From positions 469,981 through 491,639 of the forward strand of contig MU069443.1 of assembly GCA_002284615.2 (NCBI GenBank): a stretch of 21,659 bases of DNA, given 5' to 3'. Every line of letters starts with the position of its first letter. Positions within the stretch are counted from its first letter, which is position 1. Origin of the DNA: Dunaliella salina (taxonomy: Eukaryota; Chlorophyta; Chlorophyceae; Chlamydomonadales; Dunaliellaceae). A program made the position numbers and the translations under genes. The notes under the pieces were generated by a model. It had not been told where the DNA came from and did no database searches. It was given only the letters and a program-made list of their open reading frames with translations. Positions 8,534-16,466 of the stretch are shown in pieces.

Positions 8534-9150
8534 CATACTTTGAAAACTGAACAGGGGCCCTAGACCAACAAAATTGTAGAGGCTCTTGGCCACACTCTCT
8601 TAGTACTAGCCAATTCGTGGCAGAACTCTTTGCACCTCTAGTAGAAAACACCTTACAGAGTGCAATTGCTTTTTCTGCAACTGGCTTTTGAACTCACTGC
8701 CAGCTCATAGGTGTTCCCCATGCTCGGCACACATACACCCCGGCCGAATGCCATACACATTAGAGAGCCGAATCAGAGGTTGTGGCTTATTCCTCAGACC
8801 ATGTTCATGCACATTTCTTAATCCTTTGCTGGGCAGCCATGTAAGGCCACACAGCAAACTCCTCTGACACCCCCAGATTCATGTGCTTGCCAATAAGCAT
8901 ACTGAGGTATTTAAACTGCGCTTTTCCAGGTAGAGCCACATCTCTGTATATGAAGGTAGGCAAGGAAGAGCAAGGCCTACTATTCAAATGTACGACCTCT
9001 AATTTGGACGTGTCAACATCAGCCCTTTTTCCACTGTATGTGTCCGTAACCTATTTAACATAACCTGCATTTAACCTGGGTCATTAGTAGTTAAACTCAG
9101 CTCATCCGCATACAGCATATACAGCACACCATTTACTCCATCTCTTATTT
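8520..9150 (-). pseudogene. Family A reverse transcriptase, catalytic motif and thumb
   Basis: The minus strand reads RDGVNGVLYMLYADELSLTT at about 9080-9140. This is the YADD box with the last Asp changed to Glu (9101-9112). After a frameshift come DTSKLEVVHLNSRPCSSLPT, a strand-hairpin FKYLSMLIGKHMNL (typical post-palm RT segment), further stops, NWLVLREC and ECGQEPLQFCWSRAPVQFSK. The last part matches TTSNWTVLRECGHEPLQFFW of the plus-strand copy (11490-11555). Two residues are interrupted by stop codons in the middle part. Not functional. Confidence 0.8.
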
Positions 9151-9154
9151 TTTA

Positions 9155-9510
9155 TTTGTTACAGCGACCCAAGGAAATGGCGATTTCCCATAAGGGCCTT
9201 CGCTCCTTCATGAACAAAAATGACCAGCGAAAAAGCTGGGGATCCTAAGAAAGAAAACCAAGAGGCAAGGTCCACAGGGAATGACAGGCGCGAAGGTGAG
9301 CAAAATCTACCAGGAAGGACAGGCGTGAAGGAAAGCAAAGTCTACAGGGAAGGACAAGGGGGAAGGGGCAAAGTACGAACAAAGGGAAGCTCGTTCAAGA
9401 CAGGACTGCCGACAAAACTAAGGGAACTAAATTCTCACTAGCAGAGGCCAGACAAGGGGCAACGACACTGGAATACGGGCAAACACTGAACCCTGCCCAT
9501 GACACACATA
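9155..9510. other. Insert within RT region, containing a 35-bp minisatellite
   Basis: RT coding resembles LINE palm sequence on both sides (INNMGRHINEG above, VLYMLYADE below), but this block has no RT similarity. At 9264-9373 it holds three units of 35-36 bp starting GCAAGGTCC, GCAAAATCT and GCAAAGTCT, each followed by A(C)AGG-AA-GACAGGCG-GAAGG-type sequence. The insert borders cannot be placed exactly and no duplication is evident. Confidence 0.6.
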
Positions 9511-9750
9511 CACACGAAGGCGTGTTGACAAAGCACCTTTTGTCCCTTCATTGATGTGTCTGCCCATGTTATTGATGTATAGAGAAAACAAGAAAGGGGA
9601 CAGGGGACAACCTTGCTTAACTCCATTTGTAGGATGCACACGTGCCCTTTTATCCCCATCCATCAAAACGTGTTCATCGTCCTGGTGGCATCTCTTTCAG
9701 TGCGTGTAGAAGTAGTGCAGGCATGGCAATGCGCTGCAGATGGTCCCTAA
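9510..9750 (-). pseudogene. Family A reverse transcriptase, palm fragment
   Basis: The minus frame contains MDGDKRARVHPTNGVKQGCP followed by LSPFLFSLYINNMGRHINEG. This is the G-x-x-Q-G-x-x-L-S-P box diagnostic of non-LTR reverse transcriptases. Upstream, in a shifted frame, RDHLQRIAMPALLLHALKEM gives the preceding helix. The frameshift lies near 9670-9690. The N-terminal half of the RT (motif A region) and any endonuclease are not identifiable upstream of 9750. Confidence 0.9.
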
Positions 9751-9759
9751 GTTGCCGTG

Positions 9760-10150
9760 GCGCTCTCAGGGGGGCTTGTCGGCTGTGCGGTTCGTGGCAG
9801 AGGAGTGGTTTGGTAGGAAGAACTGCCAAGCACTGGGTGAGTGTGGTGTAACCGCGGAAAAGTGCGGTTAGTCTCCCTGGGCTGCAACAATCCCAGGGAG
9901 CATGCAGGATGCACGCATTGTCATAGTTGGATGTTGGTTTGGTTGTAGGGGGTTACCCAAAGCTCTTGGCACACCAGAGGTTGCGATGGCAAGTGGGGAT
10001 GAGCACAGCAAAACGCCGGTAAGACATCACTAGGGCGCAGCGGGCAAAGTGAAATGCCGCTAACTTCGTAAGCCCCCCAACAGTACCACTCTGGGTGCTC
10101 AAGGCCAAAATGCGCATGCCGATGCAGCAAGCACACGCAGAAGAAAATTA
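9760..10150. other. No recognised gene; two perfect hairpins inside
   Basis: Apart from the paired stem-loops at 9849-9900, listed separately, I see no coding signature. Short frames on the minus strand around 9921-10166 are Cys/His-rich and unrecognised. Confidence 0.45.
9849..9900. other. Two adjacent perfect stem-loops
   Basis: Stem 1 is TAACCGC/GCGGTTA with an 8-nt loop (9849-9870). Stem 2 is CTCCCTGGG/CCCAGGGAG with a 10-nt loop (9873-9900). Only two bases separate them. They could be a structured RNA or the end of an unrecognised element. No tRNA or snRNA consensus is evident. Confidence 0.6.
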
Positions 10151-10591
10151 CTATGCAAACCACCAACCTCCGGGCCAGACCGCGGTGAAGGGCTGTCCGA
10201 GCCGCTCATCTTAAACTGTCGCCAATCGCTAAGTGTTTGTAGTTCATCTTGTGTCTTTTTTCCCTTCCAGACTATCCTCTTCAAAGGCTTGCACGTGGGC
10301 GTGTAGATCTGGGTGCATTTGTAATATGTCAGCAGCTTCCCATTTGGGATGCCATTCCACATAGATCATTTCGCATTAAAAGAAGTTGAGCCTTTCCACT
10401 GTTAGGAAGGCTGACAAAAAGGGCATGCAGGCAATCCTAGCGATCATGTGATATGCTCTGTGCTGGTCATTCTGAAAGCATGCTTTGGCATCCATGAGAC
10501 AGCCCCCGTGGAATGTGCGGTGTCCGCTATCACAAGTTCGTCCGTCGTGGCGTTCAGATTCCTGTGTGTGTTCTTTGCTCACTGGGCTCAA
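10150..10591 (-). pseudogene. Possible degenerate coding relic, minus strand
   Basis: A 71-codon open frame (10376-10591) includes MDAKACFQNDQHRAYHMIAR. Further down, another frame reads MHPDLHAHVQAFEEDSLEGK, then QPFTAVWPGGWWFA after three stops, each reachable from CGA or CAG/CAA codons by one C-to-T change. D-x-K-x-x-F followed by H nine residues later is loosely like RT motif A, but I cannot establish that. It could equally be an unrelated decayed gene. A competing 87-codon open frame overlaps (10099-10362). Confidence 0.3.
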
Positions 10592-10599
10592 GCAGAGCT

Positions 10600-11090
10600 G
10601 TCAACAGCCGTCTGCTTTAGTTCTTCTTGGTATGTGCTTTAATAGGCCACTCTCGGCTCATCCTTTTGGAAAATGGGCAAGGCCCACTTTTCAATGGTGA
10701 CAGGGGGCCATTGTACTTTGTATTGAGTTTGTCGCTTTTCTTGAGAGGATCTCATGTTTCCGTAAATGTTGCCAACCCAAGATTTCAGGGTCACTTGGTC
10801 ATAGCGGGAAATGGTGTTGTTAGCTTGTCCTTTGTTTAATTCTGCAGCCTTAATCCGTTAAAATTTCAGAGCCACTGGGCAGCGTCAATTCCTGATGTGT
10901 TTAGAGGTAAGGGGCATGGGGTTATAATGGTTTGTGCGTGGTATTCTGGGTATGTTGTTGCATTTCGACTCCCTCTGGGGCTCCTGCCTCGAGTTTATGT
11001 GGTCTGAGTGGGTCCAGGGGGCAGGACTTGTGTGAGAGGTGTCAAAGGGGATTGGGTGGGGTCCATGTCATGTGCTTGTGCATGCAAACG
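10600..11090. other. No recognised gene
   Basis: This lies immediately upstream of the recognisable part of the plus-strand family A copy. It may include decayed RT palm sequence, but I find no YADD or GxxQG box. Short plus frames (10627-10839) are unrecognised. Confidence 0.4.
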
Positions 11091-11093
11091 CGC

Positions 11094-11612
11094 ATCTGAT
11101 CATGAACACGAGCAAGTCTGAAGTTGTGCATTCTAACTCGAGTGGCAGTAATTTGCCCACGTTCACAGCAGGTGGAGTTGCGTTGCAGTGTAAAGTATAT
11201 TTTTAGGTATTCCATGGTGTTCCATAAATGTCTGAATATGGAGAAGTCTTCTTAGCACGTCACTGTTGCTGTCATGGCTGCCTCTGGTCGCATTTCACAG
11301 TTTGTGCAAGATTATGAGTTAGATAGCAGTCCCCAAGCCACCATATGGCTCGAGGAGACGTCCTTGATTCCGACAGCTATGTACGGTCGTCAAGTGTGGG
11401 GTACAGCCTCTGTGAAGCAAGGGACAGAGTTTAAAAGCGAACTGCAGGTCAGGCACTTGGGTTTTTTCAAGCGCAACCTAGGTGTGAAGCGTACCACTTC
11501 TAACTGGACAGTGCTGCGAGAGTGTGGCCATGAGCCCTTACAGTTCTTTTGGTTCAGATCTGCGGTCAAGCTGTGCAACAGTATGCTGGATTGCAACAGC
11601 ACAACCCCTTAA
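11094..11612 (+). pseudogene. Family A reverse transcriptase C-terminal part
   Basis: MNTSKSEVVHSNSSG is followed, after a frameshift, by FRYSMVFHKCLNMEKSS. A stop and then the long open stretch from MAASGRISQFVQDYELD follow, through LIPTAMYGRQVWGTASVKQG, LQVRHLGFFKRNLGVKRTTS and NWTVLRECGHEPLQFFWFRS. This is the post-palm and thumb region of a LINE RT. It corresponds segment by segment to the minus-strand copy at 8520-9030 (KSEVV/KLEVV, FRYSMVFHK/FKYLSMLIGK, LRECGHEPLQF/LRECGQEPLQF). The catalytic palm itself is not visible here. Confidence 0.8.
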
Positions 11613-12320
11613 GAGGATGTTTCAGGCTGATTGCAATATGCACTCTAGGGCTGCTGGATGTCGGACTGCCCAGATGCTGGATGGATTTCAAGGGGTTGCG
11701 GAAGTGCGATTAGTATGTGCAAGTGGTACAGAGGGGTGCACCGATCAAGATTCAGGAGTTTGCTGATGATCTGAGACTGAGACTGCGGGTCGTCTGGAAC
11801 ACTGATGCTACCGATGCGATGAGCGGGCCTCGATACTCTGTTCCCCTATCAGTCTTATTTTGGCGTTCCTTTTCATTCTCACCTGCGTGTCCCAGTGCAA
11901 ACTCCTTGCCACTTATCTCTCCCTTTCTGGCCATATCCTGCGAAATGTTAGTCGATTCAGATTGCGTGCTTACACCCTGCGTGTTGACAGAGCTATTTGG
12001 TCCCAGGTTGAGGAATCTGCCATTTGTGATAGGTAGGCAACCTGCAGGAGGATCAAGATGAGGCCTATGTCCTCTTTAAGTGCCTATGTCCTGAGGTGTG
12101 CCAAGTTAGGCGGAAGTAATTTGAGCTGTTTCAACAGTTAGCCAGTTTCTCTCGAATTGAACCTTTCGTGCAACATGTCACCGCGCCCTTGATCTTTGAT
12201 TTTCTTTCCCAGAAGAACAACAAACTTTTCCATTACATTCCTGAGCTCATGGATTTATTTTTGACTGGCGTAGACCAGTCACAGACTGATCAGCCAAACG
12301 CTCTGGCTGAAGGTCCTTAA
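11613..12320 (+). pseudogene. Family A LINE C-terminal region (frameshifted)
   Basis: Pieces in three frames can be followed: QVVQRGAPIKIQEFADDLRL, then QSYFGVPFHSHLRVPVQTP, then HILRNVSRFRLRAYTLRVDR, then after a stop and shift LQEDQDEAYVLFKCLCPEVC, VRRK, stop, FELFQQL. The closing stretch IFDFLSQKNNKLFHYIPELM runs on through DQPNALAEGP to the stop. The D-E-x-Y-V-L-F-x-C segment is the counterpart of DKKHVLFYC at 7007-7480, with the zinc-ligand His changed to Tyr. At least three frameshifts and two stops. Confidence 0.75.
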
Positions 12321-12417
12321 ACATTGTAACCATTGTAACCACATGCTTGTGCTTGCAATCCTTGCATGCAGGAATTGTTTCTTTCGCGAGTGCGTCTGTC
12401 TCGGCGCGTGTGCACCT

Positions 12418-12701
12418 CTATAATTCACTGTTTGGGGATGGGCTGTCCTGGCTATCAGGGAGAGCATTGTCTACTTCCATTTCCTGGGAATCGAAGAGGG
12501 GGTTGCTGTAAGTTCTGGAGTCATGATGTACGTGTGTGTCGGAAGCAGGGCCCTCAGGAGGGCCCTCAATGAGGCTCATTGATTGGGTTGCAGTTTGGAG
12601 AGCCTGTGGGGAGTTTTGACCAGTTCCAGCCCGTTGGTTTTGCATAGTGCACCACATAGGGGGCAAAGAGCAGGGCCAGGGTGGCCGTTTACCTTTGGCA
12701 T
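12418..12701 (-). pseudogene. Possible N-terminal start of a retroelement ORF (CxxC)
   Basis: From an ATG at 12701 (minus) the frame reads MPKVNGHPGPALCPLCGALC and stops at 12576. A second overlapping frame stays open from 12666 to 12418. It reads acidic, Ser/Pro-rich sequence: AGTGQNSPQALQ, GPPEGPASDTH, MEVDNALPDSQDSPSPNSEL. A CPLC zinc-knuckle start followed by a disordered acidic tail would fit the beginning of a LINE ORF. The frame relation between the two pieces and the family assignment are inference. Confidence 0.4.
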
Positions 12702-12880
12702 GCTCTCCATTCTAGAGGTGCCTTTTTGGCATCTTATTGCAGTACATGCCCTCCGTGGGCTTCTCTGCTTACTAAGTTGGCTTCTCTGCTCATTGAGGGT
12801 GCACTTTCACATACCAGAGAGCATTGCTACCCTGCCTTTGGAATCAGCAGTGAGTTGATGATTGGACAATGACTGCACAA
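12702..12880. other. Short spacer with a 22-bp tandem pair
   Basis: GGGCTTCTCTGCTTACTAAG and TGGCTTCTCTGCTCATTGAG lie head to tail near 12758-12798. No gene is visible. Confidence 0.5.
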
Positions 12881-13320
12881 TCAAATTTCAAATTGATCTA
12901 GGCCTAACAAAGCAAGAAGTTAAAGCACAAGCAACCGAGCTTAGCCATGCCATCCATCATTAACACCAGACACCTCTTTATTTTCAAGGGGCGGTGGTGA
13001 TTATGTTGGGAGTGCAGTGGAGGAGAGCAGGAGAAAGACCCTCCGGGCGTCCAGGGGCACGGCAGACGACTTCCTAGATCCTAATTTGCTCTGTTCCTGG
13101 CTCCAATGCCCTGGGCCAACTGTGTCTAGTAAAGGTTTTGCGGGCCTTGTGGTGAGGCCACCGTGGTGACTGCTAGTTTGCGAAAGAAAAGTAATGAAAA
13201 GTAAAGTCTACCCAAGCCAAAGGCCGCGTGCAGCTTGCACTTGTTAGTTACTAACTAGTGGTGCAAAGGGGACCTTTGCATACGGCCTTTGGTCTACGTA
13301 GGCTTGTCTTTCCTTGATTG
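12881..13320 (+). mobile_element. Family B retroelement copy 6, interrupted by minus-strand tail copy 7
   Basis: The plus strand reads IKFQIDLGLTKQEVKAQATE and LSHAIHH then stop, matching INLGLTKQKAKSLASKLRGH of copy 2. IINTRH and a decayed C-terminus follow. Next come the GGGCCT/AGGCC stem (13142-13159), a reversed family B tail (13175-13258, reading AAAGTCTACCCAAGCC on the plus strand), then a perfect GCAAAGG/CCTTTGC stem (13263-13279) and GGCCTTTGGTCTACGTAGG, which again reads forward. The reversed piece has its own near-palindrome GTTAGTTACTAAC (13243-13255). Confidence 0.7.
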
Positions 13321-13800
13321 GACATTCTGTGCAGCTTTTGTCACTTTGCACAGTTATAAGTGTCAATGTCTCAGACGGTCTGGTATCCCCACCTGAGAAT
13401 TTCATGCATGATTCTATCGGTCTTGGAGGTTTGACAGGGGCCAGAATTCTGAATGAGAGCCTTGTGTTTTATATAGTGCAGATAGCCAATGAGATTAAGA
13501 AAGTTTTTTGCCTGGTGTCAGCTCTGTCAGGCAACCTTGCTGCCCAAAGTGCTTCGACACCTTCATAACCAACTTGGAGGATGCCACTGTGTGATTTGGC
13601 TTTATTAGAGTGAAACCTCCCCCCCCCCGCCCCCTTTCCAATACCTGATCCGAGGGAATCATTTGTTTGCATGTTTGTGCATACAGATGACCTCTTCATT
13701 GTGATGAATCAAAGCAGAACTCTGCCACAGCCAGTGCCAGAGACATGTGCCAAACACATGGGCAACATTGCAAGCTGAATTAAATGTCAGTGTCGCTTAC
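13321..13800. other. No recognised gene
   Basis: Weak open frames occur on both strands (13314-13568 plus, 13469-13699 minus), with no known motif or splice support. A C10 run lies near 13620. Confidence 0.4.
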
Positions 13801-13807
13801 TATCAAC

Positions 13808-13838
13808 AAAGCAGGCTCTGGTGATCAGAGCCTGCTTT
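13808..13838. other. Perfect 13-bp stem-loop
   Basis: AAAGCAGGCTCTG and its exact complement CAGAGCCTGCTTT surround a 5-nt loop (GTGAT). Thirteen uninterrupted pairs are well above local background. It lies outside any recognised element. Its function is unknown. Confidence 0.7.
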
Positions 13839-14129
13839 AAATTCTTCCTGCTCAGCTTTGTTTTGGCTTTTTGGTCAATTCATACAGCACAGCAGGAGAG
13901 CGGTACACACTTATGAGGGCTGCATACAGTTCTTCCTCTAAAACAAGCTCCCCTTGCGCCCGAGCAATATAGATGTCCTGCAGTGTAAAGAGGAAAAGGG
14001 ACTCCAGAATGAGTGGGGCAAAAGCAGAGCAGCCCTGCATGATGGCAAACACCTTTGGACAAAGATGAAGATTGGAATGAGATGCAGAGAAGATGAGCAT
14101 CGCCCCTGTGGGCAGAAACTGCTCAGCAC

Positions 14130-14237
14130 CAAAAAAAAACCACTTTGCTTCCGTATTGCATGCAAATTTTATGGAAACGAGCACACAAAAAAACCACTTT
14201 GCTCCAGAATACATGCAAGTTATATGGAAATGAGCAC
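14130..14237. repeat. Tandem duplication, unit 54 bp
   Basis: AAAAAACCACTTTGCT starts each unit. It is followed by ATGCAA-TT-TATGGAAA-GAGCACA in both units (for example ATGGAAACGAGCACAC and ATGGAAATGAGCACAT). The open frames through the region are Cys/Lys-rich and look incidental. Confidence 0.85.
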
Positions 14238-14403
14238 ATGAAGCATGACAGAATGCACAAAAATGAATGCAACATCCCACACATGCGCACAATGGGTTTT
14301 TCTTTGCGCTCCTCAACGTGTCTACATCCACAAAATGAAGCATGCATCCTTTGTTTTGGTAACATCCAAACAACAGTGGCCATCCACACTATCACTGCCT
14401 GCC

Positions 14404-14461
14404 ACACCTGACACAACACCACAAACGCTGCCTCACCTGACACAATGTCACCAAGCGCTGT
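14404..14461. repeat. Tandem duplication, unit 29 bp
   Basis: CACCTGACACAA occurs at 14404 and 14433. It is followed by CACCA(C)AA(A)CGCTG in both units, giving a head-to-tail pair. Confidence 0.8.
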
Positions 14462-15117
14462 GTGCTTGGCAGGTTCTCTGTTGGGATCTTCAACCTCAGG
14501 TCACTTGTGGAGAGGCGCAGCAGGCGAGCAATACCATATCTGCATCATGCACACGCAGGCAAGCAGATGAAGGCAAGCGCACTTGCAGGTCTGTTACGTG
14601 CAGAAGTGTTTCAAAGTGTGAGCAGCAGTGCCATGCACCTCAGGTGCTGGACCACAGGCAGATGGACTCTTGGCACTACTGCAGGACAGTGCAGGCAGCT
14701 GTCCTTTGGGCGGATTGCAAGCGCGACTACAGGTGGTTTTTAGGGAGATTTAAGGCGCCTTTTACCTGCCAGAAGGTACTTGGCTGCTCATCTCATCCAT
14801 TTGCACTGTATGATCATTATTGGCGCATGTGCCGAGGGTTCAACTGCCTGTGACTGTGCCTGTGTTCTGTCGAGAGTTAAAGAACTCAATTGAAATGGAC
14901 TTCTTCTGATGCACAGAGGCAGACACATCACTATGTCTGGAGCAGCCTTGGGAAAAAGGAGGAAAAACGTGAGCATGGTGCAGCCTTCCTAAGTTGAGTC
15001 ATGCGGTGGGGTGATCCAAGGTGCATTGAAGTGATTCAAGCTTGAAAGAGTTTGCGAGAGACAAAAGCCTTAACGCAAGAAGATCAGGTTAGAATGACCC
15101 CTCCTAATCAGAAAACT
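14462..15117. other. No recognised gene; long open frame of uncertain value
   Basis: A plus-strand frame of 202 codons (14245-14853) starts inside the tandem repeats and continues into Trp/Arg-rich sequence ending YDHYWRMCRGFNCL. A second overlapping frame (14462-14743) is equally open. I recognise neither and see no decisive coding signal, so I do not call a gene. Confidence 0.35.
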
Positions 15118-15445
15118 TTAAAAAACATAGCAAAGACATAGAGGAGGTATGACACATGGAAAAACAACTATAATACAGAATGGATGATCCAGGAAAGCAC
15201 TGCCAGGACTCCTGGCAGGAGCAATTGCCCTGACAGCAAGCTCGTTGTATCCCCTGCTGTTGCAAAGGGAAGTGTCACTTGGCTTTGCACCAGACAACAG
15301 ATCATCTGCCTCCTCCTCCACTGATGCAGAGTTTCCTGTGCTGGCAAGCAGTGCACAAATCACCCTTCTACACCAATTCAATCGTACCAACCTTTGCCCT
15401 CTAAAGGCTTGAGCCAGCCTGTATGCTTCCATGCTTGCGTCCTGC
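15118..15445 (-). CDS. Candidate terminal exon (E3) of an unrecognised spliced gene
   Basis: On the minus strand an acceptor (TGTGTGTTACAG) precedes the exon. The frame then reads QDASMEAYRLAQAFRGQRLV, LNWCRRVICALLASTGNSAS, an acidic stretch VEEEADDLLSGAKP, and a hydrophobic C-terminus ending at TAA (15118-15120). The first exon base completes a Val codon split with exon E2. The middle part has the mixed amphipathic composition of real protein. The hydrophobic tail after about residue 85 could be intron or UTR read-through. I do not recognise the family. The intron to E2 would be only 46 nt, which is short. Confidence 0.45.
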
Positions 15446-15491
15446 CTGTAACACACATACATTAATTGCCCTCGACAACACACATACTCAC

Positions 15492-15589
15492 ACAAAAGTG
15501 ATGTACAGCCCTGTGATGCCAAAGGAAGACAGTGTTGCTCCCAGCAGTCCACTCTGGACTCTCTCCAGCACCACAACTGCCCGCGGACC
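15492..15589 (-). CDS. Candidate internal exon (E2) of the same gene
   Basis: The exon is bordered by acceptor CTCTGTTGCAG and donor GTGAGT. It encodes GPRAVVVLERVQSGLLGATL followed by SSFGITGLYITF in 98 nt, leaving phase 2, which E3 completes. The hydrophobic, Gly-rich sequence could be a membrane or packed-core segment. Its alternative frame (continuous with E3 without splicing) is Cys/Trp-rich and looks out of frame. That is the main argument for the intron. Confidence 0.45.
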
Positions 15590-15850
15590 CTGCAACAGAG
15601 TGGCAGTCACCATGAGAGAGTGTTGCTGGAGAACAAGAGCACGGTCGCTACCCCATCTGCGGAATTAATGCACCAGTGAAACACTGCAACAGAGCGGTAG
15701 TCACCATGAGAGAAACAGCTGAGGAGCATGAGCAGGATCGCAAAAGAAAAAGAAAGAAAAAGAAAAACAACGTAGGCAGAGAAACTCTCCCTACATCAAT
15801 TAAGGAAGAGCAGGGTCGCAAATCAATCTGCAGAATCAATGCGCTGATCT
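15585..15850. repeat. Tandem duplication of about 93 bp, second copy split by a retroelement tail
   Basis: CTGCAACAGAGTGGCAGTCACCATGAGAGA-type sequence occurs at about 15590 and again at about 15683 (CTGCAACAGAGCGGTAGTCA). It is followed in each case by GAG-A-AGAGCA-GGTCGC and later TCTGCGGAATTAATGC or TCTGCAGAATCAATGC. The second unit is interrupted by the 63-bp insertion at 15745-15807. On the minus strand the duplicated block carries the acceptor proposed for E2. Confidence 0.8.
15730..15822 (-). mobile_element. Family B tail-only insertion (copy 8) with 15-bp target-site duplication
   Basis: The insertion at 15745-15807 consists only of CCTTAATTGAT, the terminal hairpin and the CTTTT-rich tail in minus sense. 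The hairpin lies at 15772-15794 with arms GTAGG-g-AGAG and CTCT-g-CCTAC. It is flanked by GAGCAGGATCGCAAA (15730-15744) and GAGCAGGGTCGCAAA (15808-15822), 14 of 15 identical. This is a very strong 5' truncation. Confidence 0.9.
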
Positions 15851-16349
15851 AATGAACATCATTTTCAAATCGCATAAGAAAGACGGAATTGGTGCGAGAA
15901 GAGGGCACTGCGGAGTCACCCCAGGTTGCATGTAAGTTAGGCCCTGCAGCAAGAGGACAACATGAAGTGAATTATGGTGAAAGGCGCAGGACCCCCATCT
16001 TGGCTGTCTATGGCCTAGTTCCAACCATACATCCCATTGGTGCAAGGAAACTACATACCTATGAGGCGAAGGACAGCGACTCAGGACCCAGCATCAAATT
16101 CCTGTACTCATTATTCTGTTTTGCCTATGGCCTGCTTAGCCTTTAACTTCCTCTTCTTTCTCGTTACCCTGCATTGGAGGAGCTTGTCAGGAAGGTGAGA
16201 ATGGATGGCTTGAGCTTACACTGAGACAAACACATTTTGGCACCTGCTACACGCATGAGCAACAAAGTAAACCTGTCAGGAAGGAAAGTACTTTTTCGAC
16301 TTCTCTTTTGGTGTATGCACGTGAATACATAAGAAGAGACAACAATTAC
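15851..16349. other. Presumed intron or intergenic DNA
   Basis: If exons E1 and E2 belong together, this is the distal part of a 760-nt intron on the minus strand. An acceptor-like CTCTTGCTGCAG lies near 15940, followed by an open stretch (GLTYMQPGVTPQCPLLAPIP). It could be another exon, but no matching donor is seen. Confidence 0.35.
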
Positions 16350-16466
16350 CTGTGTTCCCTCCGGGCACATGACCTGGTCAGGTAGACTGCCTCCCCCATC
16401 CTGAATGCTGCTGCCGCTGGGCTCCTGCTGCTGGTGTGGGGGCTCTGTCTGATCTGGGGCAATAGG
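16350..16466 (-). CDS. Candidate exon (E1), disordered Gln/Pro/Gly-rich
   Basis: The minus strand reads PIAPDQTEPPHQQQEPSGSS, IQDGGGSLPDQVMCPEGTQ and then the donor GTAATT. The upstream CCTATCCTGCCAG can serve as acceptor. The length is exactly 39 codons, phase 0 at both ends. That is compatible with direct joining to E2, which starts in phase 0. The composition is typical of a disordered linker. The start border is a guess, since the frame stays open upstream through repeat sequence. Confidence 0.4.

Larger units (their letters stand above)
6996..9750 (-). mobile_element. Family A LINE-type retrotransposon relic with nested insertions
   Basis: On the minus strand the parts run in order: RT fingers/palm (9750-9510), an insert with a minisatellite (about 9510-9155), the YAD(D) motif and thumb (9150-8520), an opposite-strand family B copy (8519-8236), a short coding bridge (8235-8210), a fold-back element (8207-7481), and the C-terminal Cys/His segment (7480-7007). 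A tandem TTGTAACCCC repeat ends the element at 6996-7026. About 80 codons present in the plus-strand copy between the thumb and the C-terminal domain are missing. Numerous stops and frameshifts make it inactive. Confidence 0.85.
11094..12340 (+). mobile_element. Family A LINE-type retrotransposon relic, plus strand
   Basis: It carries, in order, a post-palm RT segment, the RT thumb, a linker, the C-terminal Cys/His segment, a stop at 12318-12320 and two CATTGTAAC units (12322-12340). It is the second-longest family A copy and is not interrupted by other elements. Upstream palm motifs are missing, so it is 5'-truncated or too decayed to follow. No target-site duplication was found. Confidence 0.8.

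Noticed and set aside
9849..9900. tRNA gene
   Set aside because: The two stems do not form a cloverleaf, and no T-arm GTTC-type motif or acceptor pairing is present.
14245..14853. 202-codon plus-strand open frame
   Set aside because: It starts in tandem repeats, competes with a second open frame, and shows no known motif. Kept only as an uncertain note.
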